From: Halocaridina rubra
Taxonomy: Eukaryota > Arthropoda > Malacostraca > Decapoda > Atyidae
Assembly (NCBI GenBank): GCA_037179515.1
Contig: JAXCGZ010004139.1
Span: 1-64,000, forward strand
Reading direction: 5' to 3'
DNA: 64,000 nt
Shown here: positions 31,101 through 61,829 of the stretch, one piece after another
How positions within the stretch are numbered: the first letter of the stretch is position 1
Layout: each line of letters opens with the position of its first letter
Notes under the pieces: model-generated
Told to the model about the DNA's origin: nothing
The model's database searches: none
What the model saw: only the letters and a program-made list of their open reading frames with translations
Made by a program: the position numbers and the translations under genes

Positions 31101-31659
31101 TTCTATCACTACTACTCCCATCACTGTTCTGATGAGTTGGTGAGTTGCATCCCTCCCCCACTGCCGAGGCCGCTAACACTCACCAAGCGGCCTCATCTCA
31201 CAGGTACTGTGTGGAGATTTATAACTCGCGGATTGGTCGGTGCAGCGACTGCTTCTTCCCATCTACCTCCAGACTCTGGAACTCTCTTCCTCCTTCTGTC
31301 TTTCCTAATTCTAATGACCTATCATCCTTCAAAAAGCGGATCTATCATCTCAGGGCCTAGTCCTCCATATCTCTGGGTCCTTTGTACTTTGTTTTTTCCG
31401 TCTGTCATCTTCCTTTGCGTGATATTACCTCTTCTTTACCTTGTCCTTAACCTATTCCTTTTCCTTCGTCTTGGTGTTTTCTTGTGCCCGGGCCTTAATT
31501 GATGAGGGCAGTTTTTGCCTGTCCCGGTGTCACACTCATGAAAAAAAAAAATACCGAAAATCTAAACCAGGTCAAAGTTATAAAACTTACAGGTATCAGT
31601 GTCGAACAGTGAGCGGTGGATATTACGACCAAAATTACTCCTAAAGCAATTATTTTCAT
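16075..31659 (-). CDS. ASAH1: Acid ceramidase (N-acylsphingosine amidohydrolase)
   Basis: Complete ten-exon model, 389 aa: 31659-31591, 26238-26198, 25645-25561, 25241-25152, 23536-23343, 22702-22558, 21772-21678, 20268-20139, 19403-19170, 16161-16075. All junctions are GT-AG and phases agree. It hydrolyses ceramide to sphingosine and fatty acid in lysosomes; as a family member (Ntn hydrolase) the precursor self-cleaves before the catalytic Cys. Residues 1-18 are a signal peptide ([18 protein letters not shown]). CETDAYPPS and [13 protein letters not shown] match the alpha-subunit start. Cys135 in FTVCTSI is the expected nucleophile; Arg151 and Asp154 in HGRNLDFG, Asn315 in TNYDTW and Arg328 in DDRRSPA keep the family spacing. 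The C-terminus has CADPCWPW. Length is close to the ~395 aa of vertebrate ASAH1. NAAA is the alternative paralogue, but the ASAH1-type C-terminal Cys tail favours ceramidase. Confidence 0.95.
16240..16440. mobile_element. MITE with internal (CCTAA)n
   Basis: Ends resemble GATCTTTTAAAGAxAAGxAAC and its inverse (GGGGGTTACTAATCTTTC); between them are CCTAA/CCTAG repeats. Related copies: about 9000-9150, 22790-22905, 26595-26720 and 49490-49630, plus short remnants near 190-330, 660-725, 14170-14225 and 15560-15610. The TTAGG-like runs of this window belong to this element, not to a telomere. Confidence 0.55.
16898..18129. repeat. ~72-bp direct repeats flanking the TIR element
   Basis: 16898-16969 and 18059-18129 are near-identical (TTAAAAGAGCAAATA...CTGAGGTTTATAGGTTTAG), one on each side of the element. 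Either the element sits within a tandem duplication, or the flanks moved with it. Confidence 0.7.
16979..18054 (+). mobile_element. ~1.1-kb TIR element with internal satellite, copy 1
   Basis: Begins TA|CACCCAGTTCTTGG and ends inverted as GAGCTGAGTG|TA, with CGCG-rich subterminal sequence and TTGGAATAAC in both ends. The core has three units of about 200-250 bp, starting at 17148, 17350 and 17600 (CCAACACTTGCTTCCATCC). No transposase is seen; a TA target suggests a Tc1/mariner/pogo-type non-autonomous element. Ceramidase intron 9, reverse to the gene. Confidence 0.6.
18490..19169 (-). repeat. 63-bp minisatellite derived from ceramidase exon 9 donor
   Basis: About nine units in intron 9, directly downstream of exon 9. 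Each unit is the last 57 nt of exon 9 (from AATGCATCATTAGAG to AACAAG) plus 6 nt of intron, usually GTAATT. Because 63 is a multiple of three, parts stay open and repeat the exon-9 end ([11 protein letters not shown]). Units decay with distance from the exon; some carry GTAAGT donors. The unit next to exon 9 is joined by sequence with an in-frame TAG, so simple read-through stops. Confidence 0.9.
19170..19403 (-). CDS. ASAH1: Acid ceramidase exon 9
   Basis: 234 nt (78 codons), acceptor TTTTTCAG, donor AAG|GTGGGT. Encodes [20 protein letters not shown] and [12 protein letters not shown]. Its last 57 nt are the source of the tandem array that follows in the intron. Confidence 0.95.
20139..20268 (-). 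CDS. ASAH1: Acid ceramidase exon 8
   Basis: 130 nt, acceptor TTAATTACAG, donor CAG|GTAGGG. Encodes WVAFLTREV and [11 protein letters not shown]. Confidence 0.95.
20305..20510 (+). mobile_element. tRNA-derived SINE (SINE-C)
   Basis: Head TTGGCCGGATTGGTAGTG and GGTTCAAAAC resemble A and B boxes. The body has CCATGGTCTGAGGTT and CACAAGAAGGCCTCGTCCT. Ceramidase intron 8 side. Confidence 0.6.
21678..21772 (-). CDS. ASAH1: Acid ceramidase exon 7
   Basis: 95 nt, acceptor GTTTTCAG, donor AA|GTGAGG. Encodes [19 protein letters not shown]. Confidence 0.95.
22558..22702 (-). CDS. ASAH1: Acid ceramidase exon 6
   Basis: 145 nt, acceptor ATCATCAG, donor AGA|GTTAGT. Encodes [11 protein letters not shown] and [12 protein letters not shown], both strongly family-like. 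Confidence 0.93.
23343..23536 (-). CDS. ASAH1: Acid ceramidase exon 5 (catalytic Cys)
   Basis: 194 nt, acceptor CTTTTACAG, donor GG|GTAAAA. Encodes [18 protein letters not shown] and HGRNLDFG. The acceptor and first ~11 exon bases are the last unit of the 41-bp array upstream. Confidence 0.95.
23525..24395 (-). repeat. 41-bp minisatellite of ceramidase exon 5 splice acceptor
   Basis: About 16 units upstream of exon 5 in intron 4. On the gene strand each unit reads roughly ATAAAATATACACCTGTACC, then CCTTTTACAG|GTAGCTG; the unit at the exon is the true acceptor plus the first ~11 exon bases. Six units lie at 23525-23771 and ten at 23986-24395, split by an unrelated insert. Many copies keep a pyrimidine tract and ACAG, so they are potential decoy acceptors. 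Confidence 0.9.
23773..23985 (+). mobile_element. RTE-like retrotransposon fragment inside the 41-bp array
   Basis: Contains CCGGTCCCAAGCCCGGATAA and GAGGAGGGTT, a segment I know from RTE-type LINEs of fish and crustaceans. It interrupts the 41-bp array, so it inserted after array growth began or was carried within it. Confidence 0.45.
25152..25241 (-). CDS. ASAH1: Acid ceramidase exon 4
   Basis: 90 nt, acceptor TTTTCAG, donor AAG|GTATTG, phase 0 at both ends. Helical alpha-subunit part. Confidence 0.9.
25561..25645 (-). CDS. ASAH1: Acid ceramidase exon 3
   Basis: 85 nt, acceptor TTCAG, donor GAG|GTAGAG. Encodes the conserved [16 protein letters not shown] segment. Confidence 0.93.
25725..26175 (+). 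mobile_element. tRNA-derived SINE (SINE-B)
   Basis: GCGGTAGCATCTGGGG and GGTTCGATCTTGG form A/B-box-like sequences, followed by the body with ATATGGTAGGTATATGGTCG and TTTAACxTTTGTCACxAAGA. The body part occurs twice in tandem (to about 25990 and 26175). Lies in ceramidase intron 2. Confidence 0.65.
26198..26238 (-). CDS. ASAH1: Acid ceramidase exon 2
   Basis: 41 nt encoding [13 protein letters not shown], with donor AG|GTCAGT. Two AGs six bases apart (exon start 26238 or 26232) both keep the frame, so a NAGNAG-like two-residue choice is possible. Confidence 0.85.
26970..27765 (-). mobile_element. Non-LTR retrotransposon fragment (ORF1 end and endonuclease start)
   Basis: Reading leftward on the - strand: a charged segment (27745-27461), a zinc-knuckle pair ([14 protein letters not shown], then [13 protein letters not shown]; 27476-27267) typical of LINE ORF1 proteins, then [14 protein letters not shown] and [12 protein letters not shown], the start of an apurinic-type endonuclease. 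Frames are broken and the element is cut off in the endonuclease. In ceramidase intron 1, same strand as the gene. Confidence 0.75.
28030..28170. repeat. ~20-bp AT-rich tandem repeat
   Basis: Units AATAATAAAACAATCTAAC with AACAGCAAAACAAGCTAAC variants, about seven copies. Confidence 0.8.
29395..29470 (+). mobile_element. LINE-X 3' end remnant
   Basis: Short piece matching the 3' tail of the LINE at 30300-31553 (GATGAGxGCA...TTTTGCCTGTCC...TCACACTCAT-A run). Other tail-only copies: 2640-2830 (-), 33435-33620 (-), 34901-35050 (-), 49155-49300 (-) and 54310-54382 (+). Confidence 0.6.
30300..31553 (+). mobile_element. LINE-X: non-LTR retrotransposon, 5'-truncated, decayed
   Basis: Broken frames give [17 protein letters not shown] and [12 protein letters not shown] (reverse transcriptase boxes, FADD catalytic motif), then [30 protein letters not shown] and DLSSFKKRI, typical C-terminal blocks of crustacean LINEs. 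An internal deletion with SINE-like sequence lies near 30700-30800. The 3' end is TCACACTCATG plus an A run ending at 31553, about 38 bp from ceramidase exon 1 (opposite strand). Confidence 0.8.
31591..31659 (-). CDS. ASAH1: Acid ceramidase exon 1
   Basis: 23 codons: start ATG (cat at 31657-31659) and signal peptide. Donor CCT|GTAAGT, phase 0. The ATG is chosen because the signal sequence begins exactly there; an upstream ATG in the same frame gives no signal peptide. Confidence 0.88.
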
Positions 31660-32121
31660 GGTTGCGCACACAGATGCAAGCACAAAGTTAGTATATAGTT
31701 CATGGAACTTCTGCCAATGTGAAGATAAATAGATATATAGATAAATAGATAAAGATAGACGATAAGTCTTTTTCCTCCCCCTTCGAAATGTCAACAAGAA
31801 CTGCGTTGTGTACCGTCAGTGTCGCCAAATTAATAATTTATAAATTCTCGAAATTCTGATGTTTTTGCTATTTAATATATTATAAAGCACGATTGGCAAG
31901 TATTTAGTGTTCATTAACAGCATATTACGTTAAATATTCATAAATATTTTGCTATAAAGAGTGTTAAGTATTTATTAAGGGTTTTACTTTCATTTGGCAA
32001 CAAATGTCCTTTTGTTTAGATACACTCAGAATCAGCTGATTAAAGCTGTCATATTTTTTTTTTATTAGATTTTTATGAAATATTCTATAATAACTCAATA
32101 TAAATTATTATCTTCACTTCA

Positions 32122-32124
<3 letters not shown>

Positions 32125-32185
<61 letters not shown>
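32125..32185. repeat. (AT)n microsatellite
   Basis: About 30 AT units. A second AT run at 32381-32408 borders the other side of the inverted tRNA-like pair. Confidence 0.95.
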
Positions 32186-32186
<1 letters not shown>

Positions 32187-32224
32187 CCAAATAAGCACAT
32201 TACATATGTGAAAACATGAATCAT

Positions 32225-32377
32225 TTTTTACCCCGATCGGGACTCGAACCTAGGATTTATAATTACTAAGTCAAGACCCTACCAACAACACACCACAGAG
32301 GTTGTGTAGTTGGTAGCGCCTTGACTTATTAATCATAAGTCCTAGGTTCGAGTCCCGGTCGGGGTAAAAAAAAATGA

Positions 32378-32385
<8 letters not shown>
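32225..32385. mobile_element. Head-to-head pair of tRNA-like SINEs forming a hairpin
   Basis: Two copies in opposite orientation. The right (+) copy has TAGTTGGTAGCGCC and GGTTCGAGTCC, close to A and B boxes, and ends CGGTCGGGGTAAAA. The left copy is its reverse complement (TTTTTTACCCCGATCGGGAC...). Outer ends GAATCATTTTTT and AAAAAATGATTC pair, so the whole is an inverted repeat between AT runs. The acceptor stem does not close, so this is not called a functional tRNA. Confidence 0.65.
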
Positions 32386-32411
<26 letters not shown>

Positions 32412-32519
32412 AATTATCCCCCAAAAAACTCTAAATAAAATGTCACACATCAGTAAAGGAATGAATCCCCTTTGAAAAGAAAATTTGTTTGTCCTTTAAA
32501 AAAAAAAATAAGTCCGCCG

Positions 32520-32527
32520 TGACGTCA
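32520..32527. promoter_or_regulatory. CRE-like palindrome TGACGTCA
   Basis: Exact CREB/ATF consensus in GCCGTGACGTCATAG, in the shared upstream region of ceramidase and MSL3. A functional role is inference only. Confidence 0.3.
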
Positions 32528-33929
32528 TAGTGTAAACAAAGCTTTAGTTTGGAGTCTTGCATTGGCTGTCGTTTCTTCATTTTTAGTAATTTTAACCTGC
32601 ATTTTATCGCTGAAATAAAAAATTTACTTCATAGGTATTTTAGGATATTTGAATATAAAACTATGTTTAAATTTGATACATAAATTAAAATGTTTTAATG
32701 CAAAATATTGCCATTAATGTTTCGTATACCATTAGTAATGGCTTATTTATTTATTTTTAACCACGTGTTTAAATTATTAATATCTCTCACTACCAGGCAG
32801 AAATATTGGCCTATGGTTTATCTTAACGGTATATTTTTACTGTTTATCCCTCAAGTTAGGCAAAAGTCTCATGAAATTTATGGAAGGATTTCTTTAGAAA
32901 GTGAGTTAACGTTAATTCAAACTCACTAAGGATTGAGTTGCTTATTAGGATAATTAATTGCATCAGGTATATTGAGGGTGTCAAAGTAAACATTTACCAT
33001 GCCAGGGCATTATGTCCTCCTGCATTGTGGTTGCTGTACCGTAGGTACAGGAATATGGATTTATGTTTATGTAAAAAGAATAATAGATCTCACCAAGACA
33101 AAAATAGGTTGGGACGCACTAAAATTGTGTTTTTTGACACTTTTCTTTGTGGAATAAAGGTTTATGTGCTTCATTTCTGTTGCATATCACTCGTTTTTGC
33201 TATCCCCCCACCCAAAACCCCGATTCCCAACACTTCCCCTATGACAGTTAGGGGTAAGGGGGGGCATGGAAGGTCTACATCGAGTGTTTTGCATCCGATA
33301 TGGAGTTTAGTTTGTTTCACAGAGAAAACTGTTGGAAAAATGCAGTTTTGTTGCTATAAGAGAATAATCCCCTCCTCTAAAAATTTACCATACTTTATTT
33401 TATTGGACCCCTTCCCCTGTGATTTTTTTTTTTTTTTGTGTGTGTAACACCAGGACTGGCAAAGAGAATTGCCCTCATCGGGCCTGGGCACGAAGAAAAC
33501 ATATCGAGAAGAGAAGCAGATAGGGAATATTGTGACTTGTCAGATGTGTAGGGATAATGAGAGATATGTAACGAATATGAAAGAATATTCTGTGTACATG
33601 TAGGATTAGGAAGTCTATTGGTGTGCTAAAGAGGCCTTATCCTTTCCTTCAGTTTCCATCCTCACCTATTGTAACCCAGCCTTGTGTGATATATTATCTG
33701 AATTAAGTCTGTATTTTTTATTCATATCTTCACAGTGGTTAAAACTTGCTATCTTTTCGTAAATGTTTCAAACTGGCTGAAACTTTCTCTTCATACTTAT
33801 CGTTTTCCTGATCTTTGAGTCATAGATTACATCTTAACAATGTCAAGATGAATGAAAGGTGGCTTTGTGGTTGTGAGAGTTATTATATAAAACGGAGACT
33901 TGTGACAGTGAGACTAGTGGGTGGGCCCA

Positions 33930-34255
33930 AATTTGTATTGGAGTACGGTATATTAAAGTAAGAGACTAAGATTCGCTGTTTTGGCCCTTATTTGAACACT
34001 GTATTGTTGCACATTTAAATTATGACTTGTTATATTGGCATATACTGTGTGCTAAACTATGACTCATTGTATTAGTGTATATCAAAATGAGGAGTTGCTG
34101 TATCGATGCTTATCTAAATTAAGACTCACTGTATTGGCACATATGTATATGAAAACTCGCTGTATTGGCATATATGTAAGCTAAGATTTACTGTGTTGGC
34201 ATATGTCGGAACTAAAGCCTCACAGTATTTGTGTATATCTAAATTAAGACTCAAT
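33930..34255. repeat. ~45-bp tandem repeat
   Basis: About seven diverged units around AAGACTCACTGTATTGGCAT and ATATGTAAxCTAA, upstream of MSL3. Confidence 0.75.
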
Positions 34256-34434
34256 AAATGCCTATTTTATACCTGAAATTGGCAGAATGCATATTGATAT
34301 TGCTATTCACTCTCAGCATAGAGTGTTTCATCACAGGAAGTAATGGAGAGGAATAGAAACTTCTTTCTTTATAGCTTGTATCAGGCATCAAGACTTGTTC
34401 TGTTATATAAATCTGCTTGCTAAAAATAGCAAAG

Positions 34435-34705
34435 TACAGAGTGTAAGTGGTCACATTTACAGATATGCATTGAATTCCTTTGTAAGCAGTCACATACAAA
34501 TGTGGATTAACCATTGTAAGTGATCGCATTTACACATATATATTCACTTCCTTTGTAAGCGGTTGCACTTACTCATAAGTGTTAAATTCCTGTAGCGATT
34601 GTAAGCGGTCACATTTACGCATATATTAAATGCGAAGTAACGTCGTATAGAGAGTGTGAGCGGCCGCATTTCCGCATAGGTACTAAATTCCTTTTCTGTC
34701 AACAG
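34435..34705 (+). repeat. ~50-bp tandem repeat ending at the MSL3 exon 1 acceptor
   Basis: About five units of GTAAGCGGTCACATTTAC, a CATATATTAAA spacer and AAATTCCTTTG. The last unit ends in AAATTCCTTTTCTGTCAACAG, the splice acceptor before the MSL3 start codon; earlier units have TTCCTTTGTAAGCAG-like counterparts. Confidence 0.7.
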
Positions 34706-46405
<11,700 letters not shown>

Positions 46406-46494
46406 AAACCGGCTTTATCTGGTAAGTGGTTAGAAAGTGCGTACACAAGTGCAGGCACAAGTTTCAGTACCACTATTCAAATCAGTTATGTTTA

Positions 46495-47225
<731 letters not shown>

Positions 47226-48997
47226 TCTTTAGTAGAGACATTGTCTTCCATGCATTTTGCTCTCAATCACCTAAATAGAGGCGTGGTCATAACTTTAAGA
47301 AAAAAATATTCAGATATGATTAATTTCTATCTCTCACTGTAATCACCTATACGATCGCCGCAATCCCCCTTGTAAGGGGATGGCCAACCAAGCCAAAGCA
47401 CGTATATTCAGCAGAAGCTAATATAACTCGATCACTCTTAACTCCTTGATGATAAAGGACTTGTCACAGTTTCCTCCCACTACCCTGCTTGGATCATCCA
47501 CAGTGCAAATTCTGTCTTTTACATCACCACTCTACAGATCATCTCATACCTCTGCGTGCATGCTAAACATATCGGTGAATGCTTAATGTTCGACTTATTG
47601 GTTTCCTCATGTATTAACCCTTTCTTTGTGAACTGTCAATGAAATTAATCACAGCTCAGTGTGGGTGGAATGTCTTCCACGCCTCAGTGAAAAATTGTTG
47701 TTCTGTCCCCTTTGACATCTAACAGGCTACTGACTCCTCGTAATTTATCTCAGCTGTTTAAAACATTGACACTGTGCATGGCATCGTGACTCCGAATGCC
47801 AGATATCGATATCCTTTTGCGTCCACTTAAGGGAATGGCAGGCAATTTGAAATGATAATGGTTCCAATTACGGGACGCTCAATGTTTACCCCCTGTGCAA
47901 AATCGTTCCACAGGTGTGGTAGTCACAGGTAAAGGGTTGACCTCGTTTTAAGCTGTGTGAAATATCCAGTAGTTTTTCTGACTCTATTTTAATGTAAAAA
48001 AAACTTCTTTCAGGTAAACGGCTACTTGAACCGAGGAAAAAACACAAAAGGCGATGAATCGTGAGCAAAATACGGTAAGGTAGAAAATGTTTTAAATCTG
48101 ATCCTCCAGCTTTGAACCACAGCTCCTAAAGAAGACTATTTTTAAGAAATTCCAATGTTGTTAGTATTTTTCAATAAAATTATGAATATTTAAGTGTTTT
48201 CATATCGAAGGGCCCTCACTGTTTACGCTGCACTATTTGTATTACTGGCTTCAACCTGTCTTTGACCACCCCCATTTGATTGGGGATTAATAGTTTTTAT
48301 ATGCAGTCATGATAATGGCTTCTTAATATATACTGAGTTAGTATTTCATCATAGTTTGCGAAATGTTTAATGAGATTTTGTGCTAGGATCGAGCACTATT
48401 TTTTTTTTCTCAGCGCAGTTGTTTATGATCTTTATATCACTGAAGTAATATTCTAATTATATACAGTATCAGTCTTCCTTTCTGTTATATCTTTTTCTTT
48501 TCATTTTGAAAACTATATTTGTGTTAAAAGTCCAATTATTATTTAAAACATTATATCATTTTTATCAAGCTGCCTATAACCCTGATGTCTCATCCATATA
48601 TAGACATAACTAAGAAGTGTTTGACTATAGAACACTCAGCTCTCTTCATCAGATTTCAGTCCCATGGTTAGTACCTTGCAGACTCTGCTTCAGTCCATGC
48701 TTAGTACCTTGCAGTCCATGCCTTGTATTTTGCAGTCCAGTCTTTGTGAGGAAGTCAAAGGAACTGGGGCAAAGACAGGAGCTATTGTCTCATTAACTCC
48801 TGTCATCTCGGCAAGAATAATTACATGTGTGGAAATGTCAAATCGTATATAGAACCATCTTATCTCCTAGAGACTAAAGAAACTAGTTTCTGTATTAGCC
48901 ACCAGAGGGAGTTGAATATGGAAACCAGTGGGTGAGGTGGCCATTATATCGACTGAGCTTCTGGAGAGTGATTATATATGTATGTAGGTATAAGTAA

Positions 48998-48998
<1 letters not shown>

Positions 48999-49089
<91 letters not shown>
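48999..49089. repeat. (TA)n microsatellite
   Basis: About 45 TA units. Confidence 0.97.
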
Positions 49090-51556
49090 CTGAATGTTTG
49101 TATGTATGTGTTTATTTATATAATTCTCTCTAAAATACGGAATAAGGTTTTTAGATGAAAGTGACACCAGGATGGGCGAATAGAATTACCCTCCTCAGAC
49201 CTAGGCACGAAGAAACAGAGAAACAGATGGAGAGTGTTGTGAATGGTCAGCTGTGAAGGGATAATAAGAGTAGGTTATACATTATACAGCTATATATACT
49301 CTGTATTATACTTTAATGTAGGTACATTAGAGTGACTTACAAATTCCAGCTCAGTAACGATATAATACATATACACAAAATTGTATACTAGAAGTGATAT
49401 ACAAACTATGGCTTGTATTCTGGTTAGTTACAAAAGTCTATATACTTCTCTCTGTAGTTTATTTCGGATCTTGTAAAGAATAGTAATCCCTGAGTAATCT
49501 AGGGATTATTCATATTTATAAGGCAAGTCACCTAGCCTAGCCTGATCTAACCTGACTCACCCCAGCCTAACAATGTATGGGGTTATTTAGCTATACAGGA
49601 GGTTCTAGGGGTTACTTATCTTTACCATATCCACATTTTTGCCTCATTATAATCAGTACTATTGTCTTCTGAATAGTATGACAATGAGGCTTAAATTTTT
49701 TTTTTATACGTTTTTGGTCACTTGGATTTTATTAGCTGGATGTGTTATTATCATGAAAAAACTGATGTTTGATCGTTAAGGAAAGAGATAGGATGTTATA
49801 TATGTATAGAAATAACAGAAAATAGGCAAATTTGCAATATATGTTAAATGATATTGACAAGTTAGAGCTATCGTTTTTACGTCACGTACTCCCTTCTCTG
49901 CTAGGATGGTGCCTTCTTGCGAAGGACAATGGTTATGGTAAGTGTGATTATTATCCTGAGTGAATGCTCTTTTTAACCCCAGACTGTGGTGGGCTGCAAA
50001 CCCTCGACCTGATGAATTGAAGTCGCGGGTATCACCACTTGGCCATGGTGGTCACACTATGATCCCAATACTTATTAAATAGGAATAGTTTTGTAATGCG
50101 TTTTTGGTGATAATAGTTGTTCATTAAAAAAAATGGCCATATCTGTAATGCAAATTAAATCATGTTGCTATATGATTAAAAAAAATGATAGTAATAGCAA
50201 TAATAATAATCATGATGATAATGATAATATAAACTATATACCAAATTATAATGGCTAAAAACACTGAAGCTTAATTCAGCAGAAACTGATTAGGGAGTTG
50301 ATCTAAACTTAAAATGCTGAATTTTTAAACAGCCAATGTTTCTACAAAAATTCCAAAATGTAATGTATTTCAATTTCATGATAATAATGCACAGTCTCGC
50401 TACCTGCTAAAATTCCAGTGAGTGTATGGACACATTTACATCAGTATCCTAATTTAATGTCTTAAAATAATGAAATCGAATATCTGTAGTCCGTTAGATA
50501 AATATATACTTACATATACGTACAATATATATACAATACAGTATTTTTATTTTCACTTTGTAAAGTATCTGAACCTGCAGATATACTATTTTATCATGTT
50601 ATTTGTGTTATCTTTTGAGTTACTGTATATTTCTGTGCAACCCTTTATCCCTAAGGAGTTGAGAGGAGGGGTTGAGGTGTGTGTGGATCGTGGTGAATGC
50701 GCATCTCTTGGCTCGGCCACCCCTCTTACAAGGGGGAATGAGGCATGTGTATATGTATGTATGTATGTTGTTCCCTAAGCTGCCTGGCAAAATAGCCCTG
50801 AGTTCGTATGGAGAGCCACTGCTGTTCCCAGGCTTTCCCTCATAGCTCTCAGAGAGTGTATGATATGTTAGTGGCATATGTGGTTGTTCGGTGCAGTCAT
50901 CTGTGAAGTGTTGCTCTCAATGTGTCTGGGTAGAAGGAGTCTTTGATAAGTAGCCAATTGCAAGTAATTTCTAGATATAGACAAAATGGTTGTTTGTGTT
51001 CCTTTCCCATGGACTGCTATTTTTCAATTCAGTGTTATAATGTATTGGAGATGGGGAAATTACATTCTCTTCTAAGCTTTTTCTTGGCCAGATTTAATCC
51101 AATCTAAATGGAAACTAATGAATGCCAGAACAATGTCCAATAAGTGCCTTTGTCAATTTACTCTAAAACTCTGCAGGATTCACGACTGTTTATGTGGGGC
51201 TGTTTGCATACTCATAATAGTTAACCATATTTAGCTTTATATTTTTCTTGATGAGACAAAATAATATTTTATCTCTTGAATCAAGAGTGTTTACTGTGAA
51301 TGTTACGAAAACTTATCGGTCTCTGTGTATTAGTTAAACATAGATATTAAATATTATATATAAATTAAATGTAATATGATAATGATATATGAGTTAAATT
51401 TTATGTAATAGTCAAATGCAAAAATAATATGCTTTAACCTTTGTATATATCATGCTATATGTACGTTCTCATTTTTGGTAATATTGTTTGCAGTTATTAT
51501 TTGTTTTTGGTTGGTGTAAGATGAAATGGTAGACCTTACTGATCAGCCCACTGAGA

Positions 51557-51721
51557 TGATAATAATAATAATAATTATTATAATAATGGTGATGATAATA
51601 ATAATAGTACTGTAATAATAATAATCATAATAATAATACTAACTACTGTAATAATAATAATAATAATAATAATAATGATAATAATAATAATAATAATAAT
51701 AGTAATAATAATAATAATAAT
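51557..51721. repeat. (AAT)n imperfect microsatellite
   Basis: Ends about 100 bp past the stop codon of the - strand coiled-coil gene, so it is probably in its 3' UTR or just beyond. Confidence 0.94.
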
Positions 51722-51820
51722 TTTCAAAGCACAAAATGCAAAATGTAACCCTGGGGCCTTGTATAGTGGGTATGTTTGATAGAGTAAATCTTGTTTAAGT
51801 ACATTCTCAAAAGAACTAAT

Positions 51821-59559
<7,739 letters not shown>

Positions 59560-59787
59560 CTGTAGTGAAAATGACTTAATTAGACAATTATTCTCTATAA
59601 GGCTTCTATACTTGAAAATCAATGAAATTACACACGAACAAATGCTCCAGTGTAACAACATCTTGTCTGGGTCGCTGTTAGGAAGTGTATCACTTTTTCC
59701 TTAGAGCTTAGTAATTCTGGGTTAGAGAAACTTATTCTAATACAGTATTTCCAACCCCTCTCCTTGTATAGAGTAAAAAAGTAACGT

Positions 59788-59797
59788 TAATAATAAC

Positions 59798-59853
<56 letters not shown>

Positions 59854-59859
59854 CTAATG

Positions 59860-59901
<42 letters not shown>
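59788..59901. repeat. (AAT)n microsatellite
   Basis: AAT run with one interruption near 59850. Confidence 0.96.
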
Positions 59902-59903
<2 letters not shown>

Positions 59904-60006
59904 TCATACATTTTATTTCTTACAATATCCAAAATAAATCTGTTTGTGAATTTCGTAAGTGAATTAATCACATAGTTATTGATCATTCACTGCAAGATAA
60001 GCCTGT

Positions 60007-60118
<112 letters not shown>

Positions 60119-60243
60119 CAATTTTGAGAATTCATTTAATATGTAAGTGTTTACCTGTAATTGAGAGAATTGTATATAAATAGAAGAAATATAGTAAAGC
60201 TTATTAAGAGGTTATATAATTTTGTTTTATCGTTTACAAGTTG

Positions 60244-60244
<1 letters not shown>

Positions 60245-60325
<81 letters not shown>
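60245..60325. repeat. (AT)n microsatellite
   Basis: About 40 AT units. Confidence 0.98.
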
Positions 60326-60332
<7 letters not shown>

Positions 60333-60497
60333 TACAGATCATCTCTTTTTTTTGACCTTTACCTGATACCAGATTCGATGTATGTATTGTTTATTTCTTC
60401 TCCAGATATTGACACTGACCTAAATACCTCAGAATTCTGTGGAATTCCTTCTGTACATTCCAGTGGAAGTATTGTTCAAATTTATTTATTTATTTTT

Positions 60498-61110
60498 TGT
60501 TATGAGTGTGACACCGGGACAGGCAGAAACTGCCCTCGTCAATAAAGGCCCGGGCGCGAGAAAATACCAAGACGAAGAAAAAGAAAAAGGTTAAGGACAA
60601 GGCAGAGATGAAGTAATGTCACACAAAGGAAAACGACAGACAGATAAAAACAAAGTACAGAGGACCCAGAGATATGGAGGACTAGGCTCTGAGATGACGA
60701 TAGATCTGCTTTTTGAAGGATGAAAGGTCATAAGAATTAAGAAAGACAGAAGGAGGAAGAGAGTTCCAGAGTCTGGAGGTAGATGGGAAGAAGCAGTCAC
60801 TGCACCGACCAATCTGCGAGATACAAATCTCCACACAGTACCTGTGAGCTGAGGCCGCTTGGCGAGTGTTAGCCGCCTCGGCAGTGGGGGAGGGATGCAA
60901 CTCGCCAACTCATCAGAGCAGCGATGGAAGTAGTAGCGATAGAAAAGCGAAAGGGAAGATACCTTACGGCAAAGAGAGAGAGAATCCAGATTAGAAGTAA
61001 TAGAAGGATCATTAATAAGTCTGACTGCCTTAGATTCAATCCTATCAAGAAGATAAGTAAAGGAAGAAGCACCCCAGATGTGTGAGCGGTATTCTAAACT
61101 GGGACGGAAA
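60498..61110 (-). mobile_element. LINE-X 3' fragment
   Basis: Same family as 30300-31553, opposite orientation: [20 protein letters not shown] and SSFKKQIYRHLRA, upstream [16 protein letters not shown], and the 3' tail GTGTGACACCGGGACAGG (complement) at 60505. Frames are interrupted. Confidence 0.8.
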
Positions 61111-61451
61111 ATTATAACAATATTAAAGTATTTTTATTTCATTTTTTTTGGATTACTTCACCTGAAAATATATTCAATGTTATTGCAATATGTAGTAATG
61201 GGAGTGGCTGAGTTAAAGCACATACATTTAACTGAAGCTAATAAAACTCAATCATTCCATAATTACCCTCACCACCACCTTGCTTAGGTCACCCACAGGG
61301 TAAATGGACAAGGATTTTCTGTCGTGAGGGCCGACAGCTATAGCTTGTATACTTTTATAGCTTTAAATAAATATCCAACATTTCAACTATTCATTTGATA
61401 TTTTTTGGTTATATTCACTTTGAGCTTTTATACGGTTTCTTATCCTGAATA

Positions 61452-61829
<378 letters not shown>

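Larger units (their letters stand above)
31660..34705. other. Divergent intergenic region between ceramidase and MSL3
   Basis: About 3 kb between the two start codons, expected to hold both promoters and non-coding 5' exons. It contains a CRE palindrome at 32520-32527, an AT microsatellite, the inverted tRNA-like pair, a LINE-X tail and two tandem arrays. No TATA/Inr call is made. Confidence 0.55.
48180..51820. other. Convergent intergenic region between MSL3 and the coiled-coil gene
   Basis: Holds the probable MSL3 3' end, an (AT)n tract at 48999-49089, a LINE-X tail at 49155-49300, a CCTAA MITE at 49490-49630, SINE-C at 49900-50055, repeat D and an AAT microsatellite at 51557-51721. No supported exon. 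Confidence 0.6.

Noticed and set aside
32300..32370. Functional tRNA gene
   Set aside because: A and B boxes are present but the acceptor stem does not pair, and an inverted second copy is joined to it.
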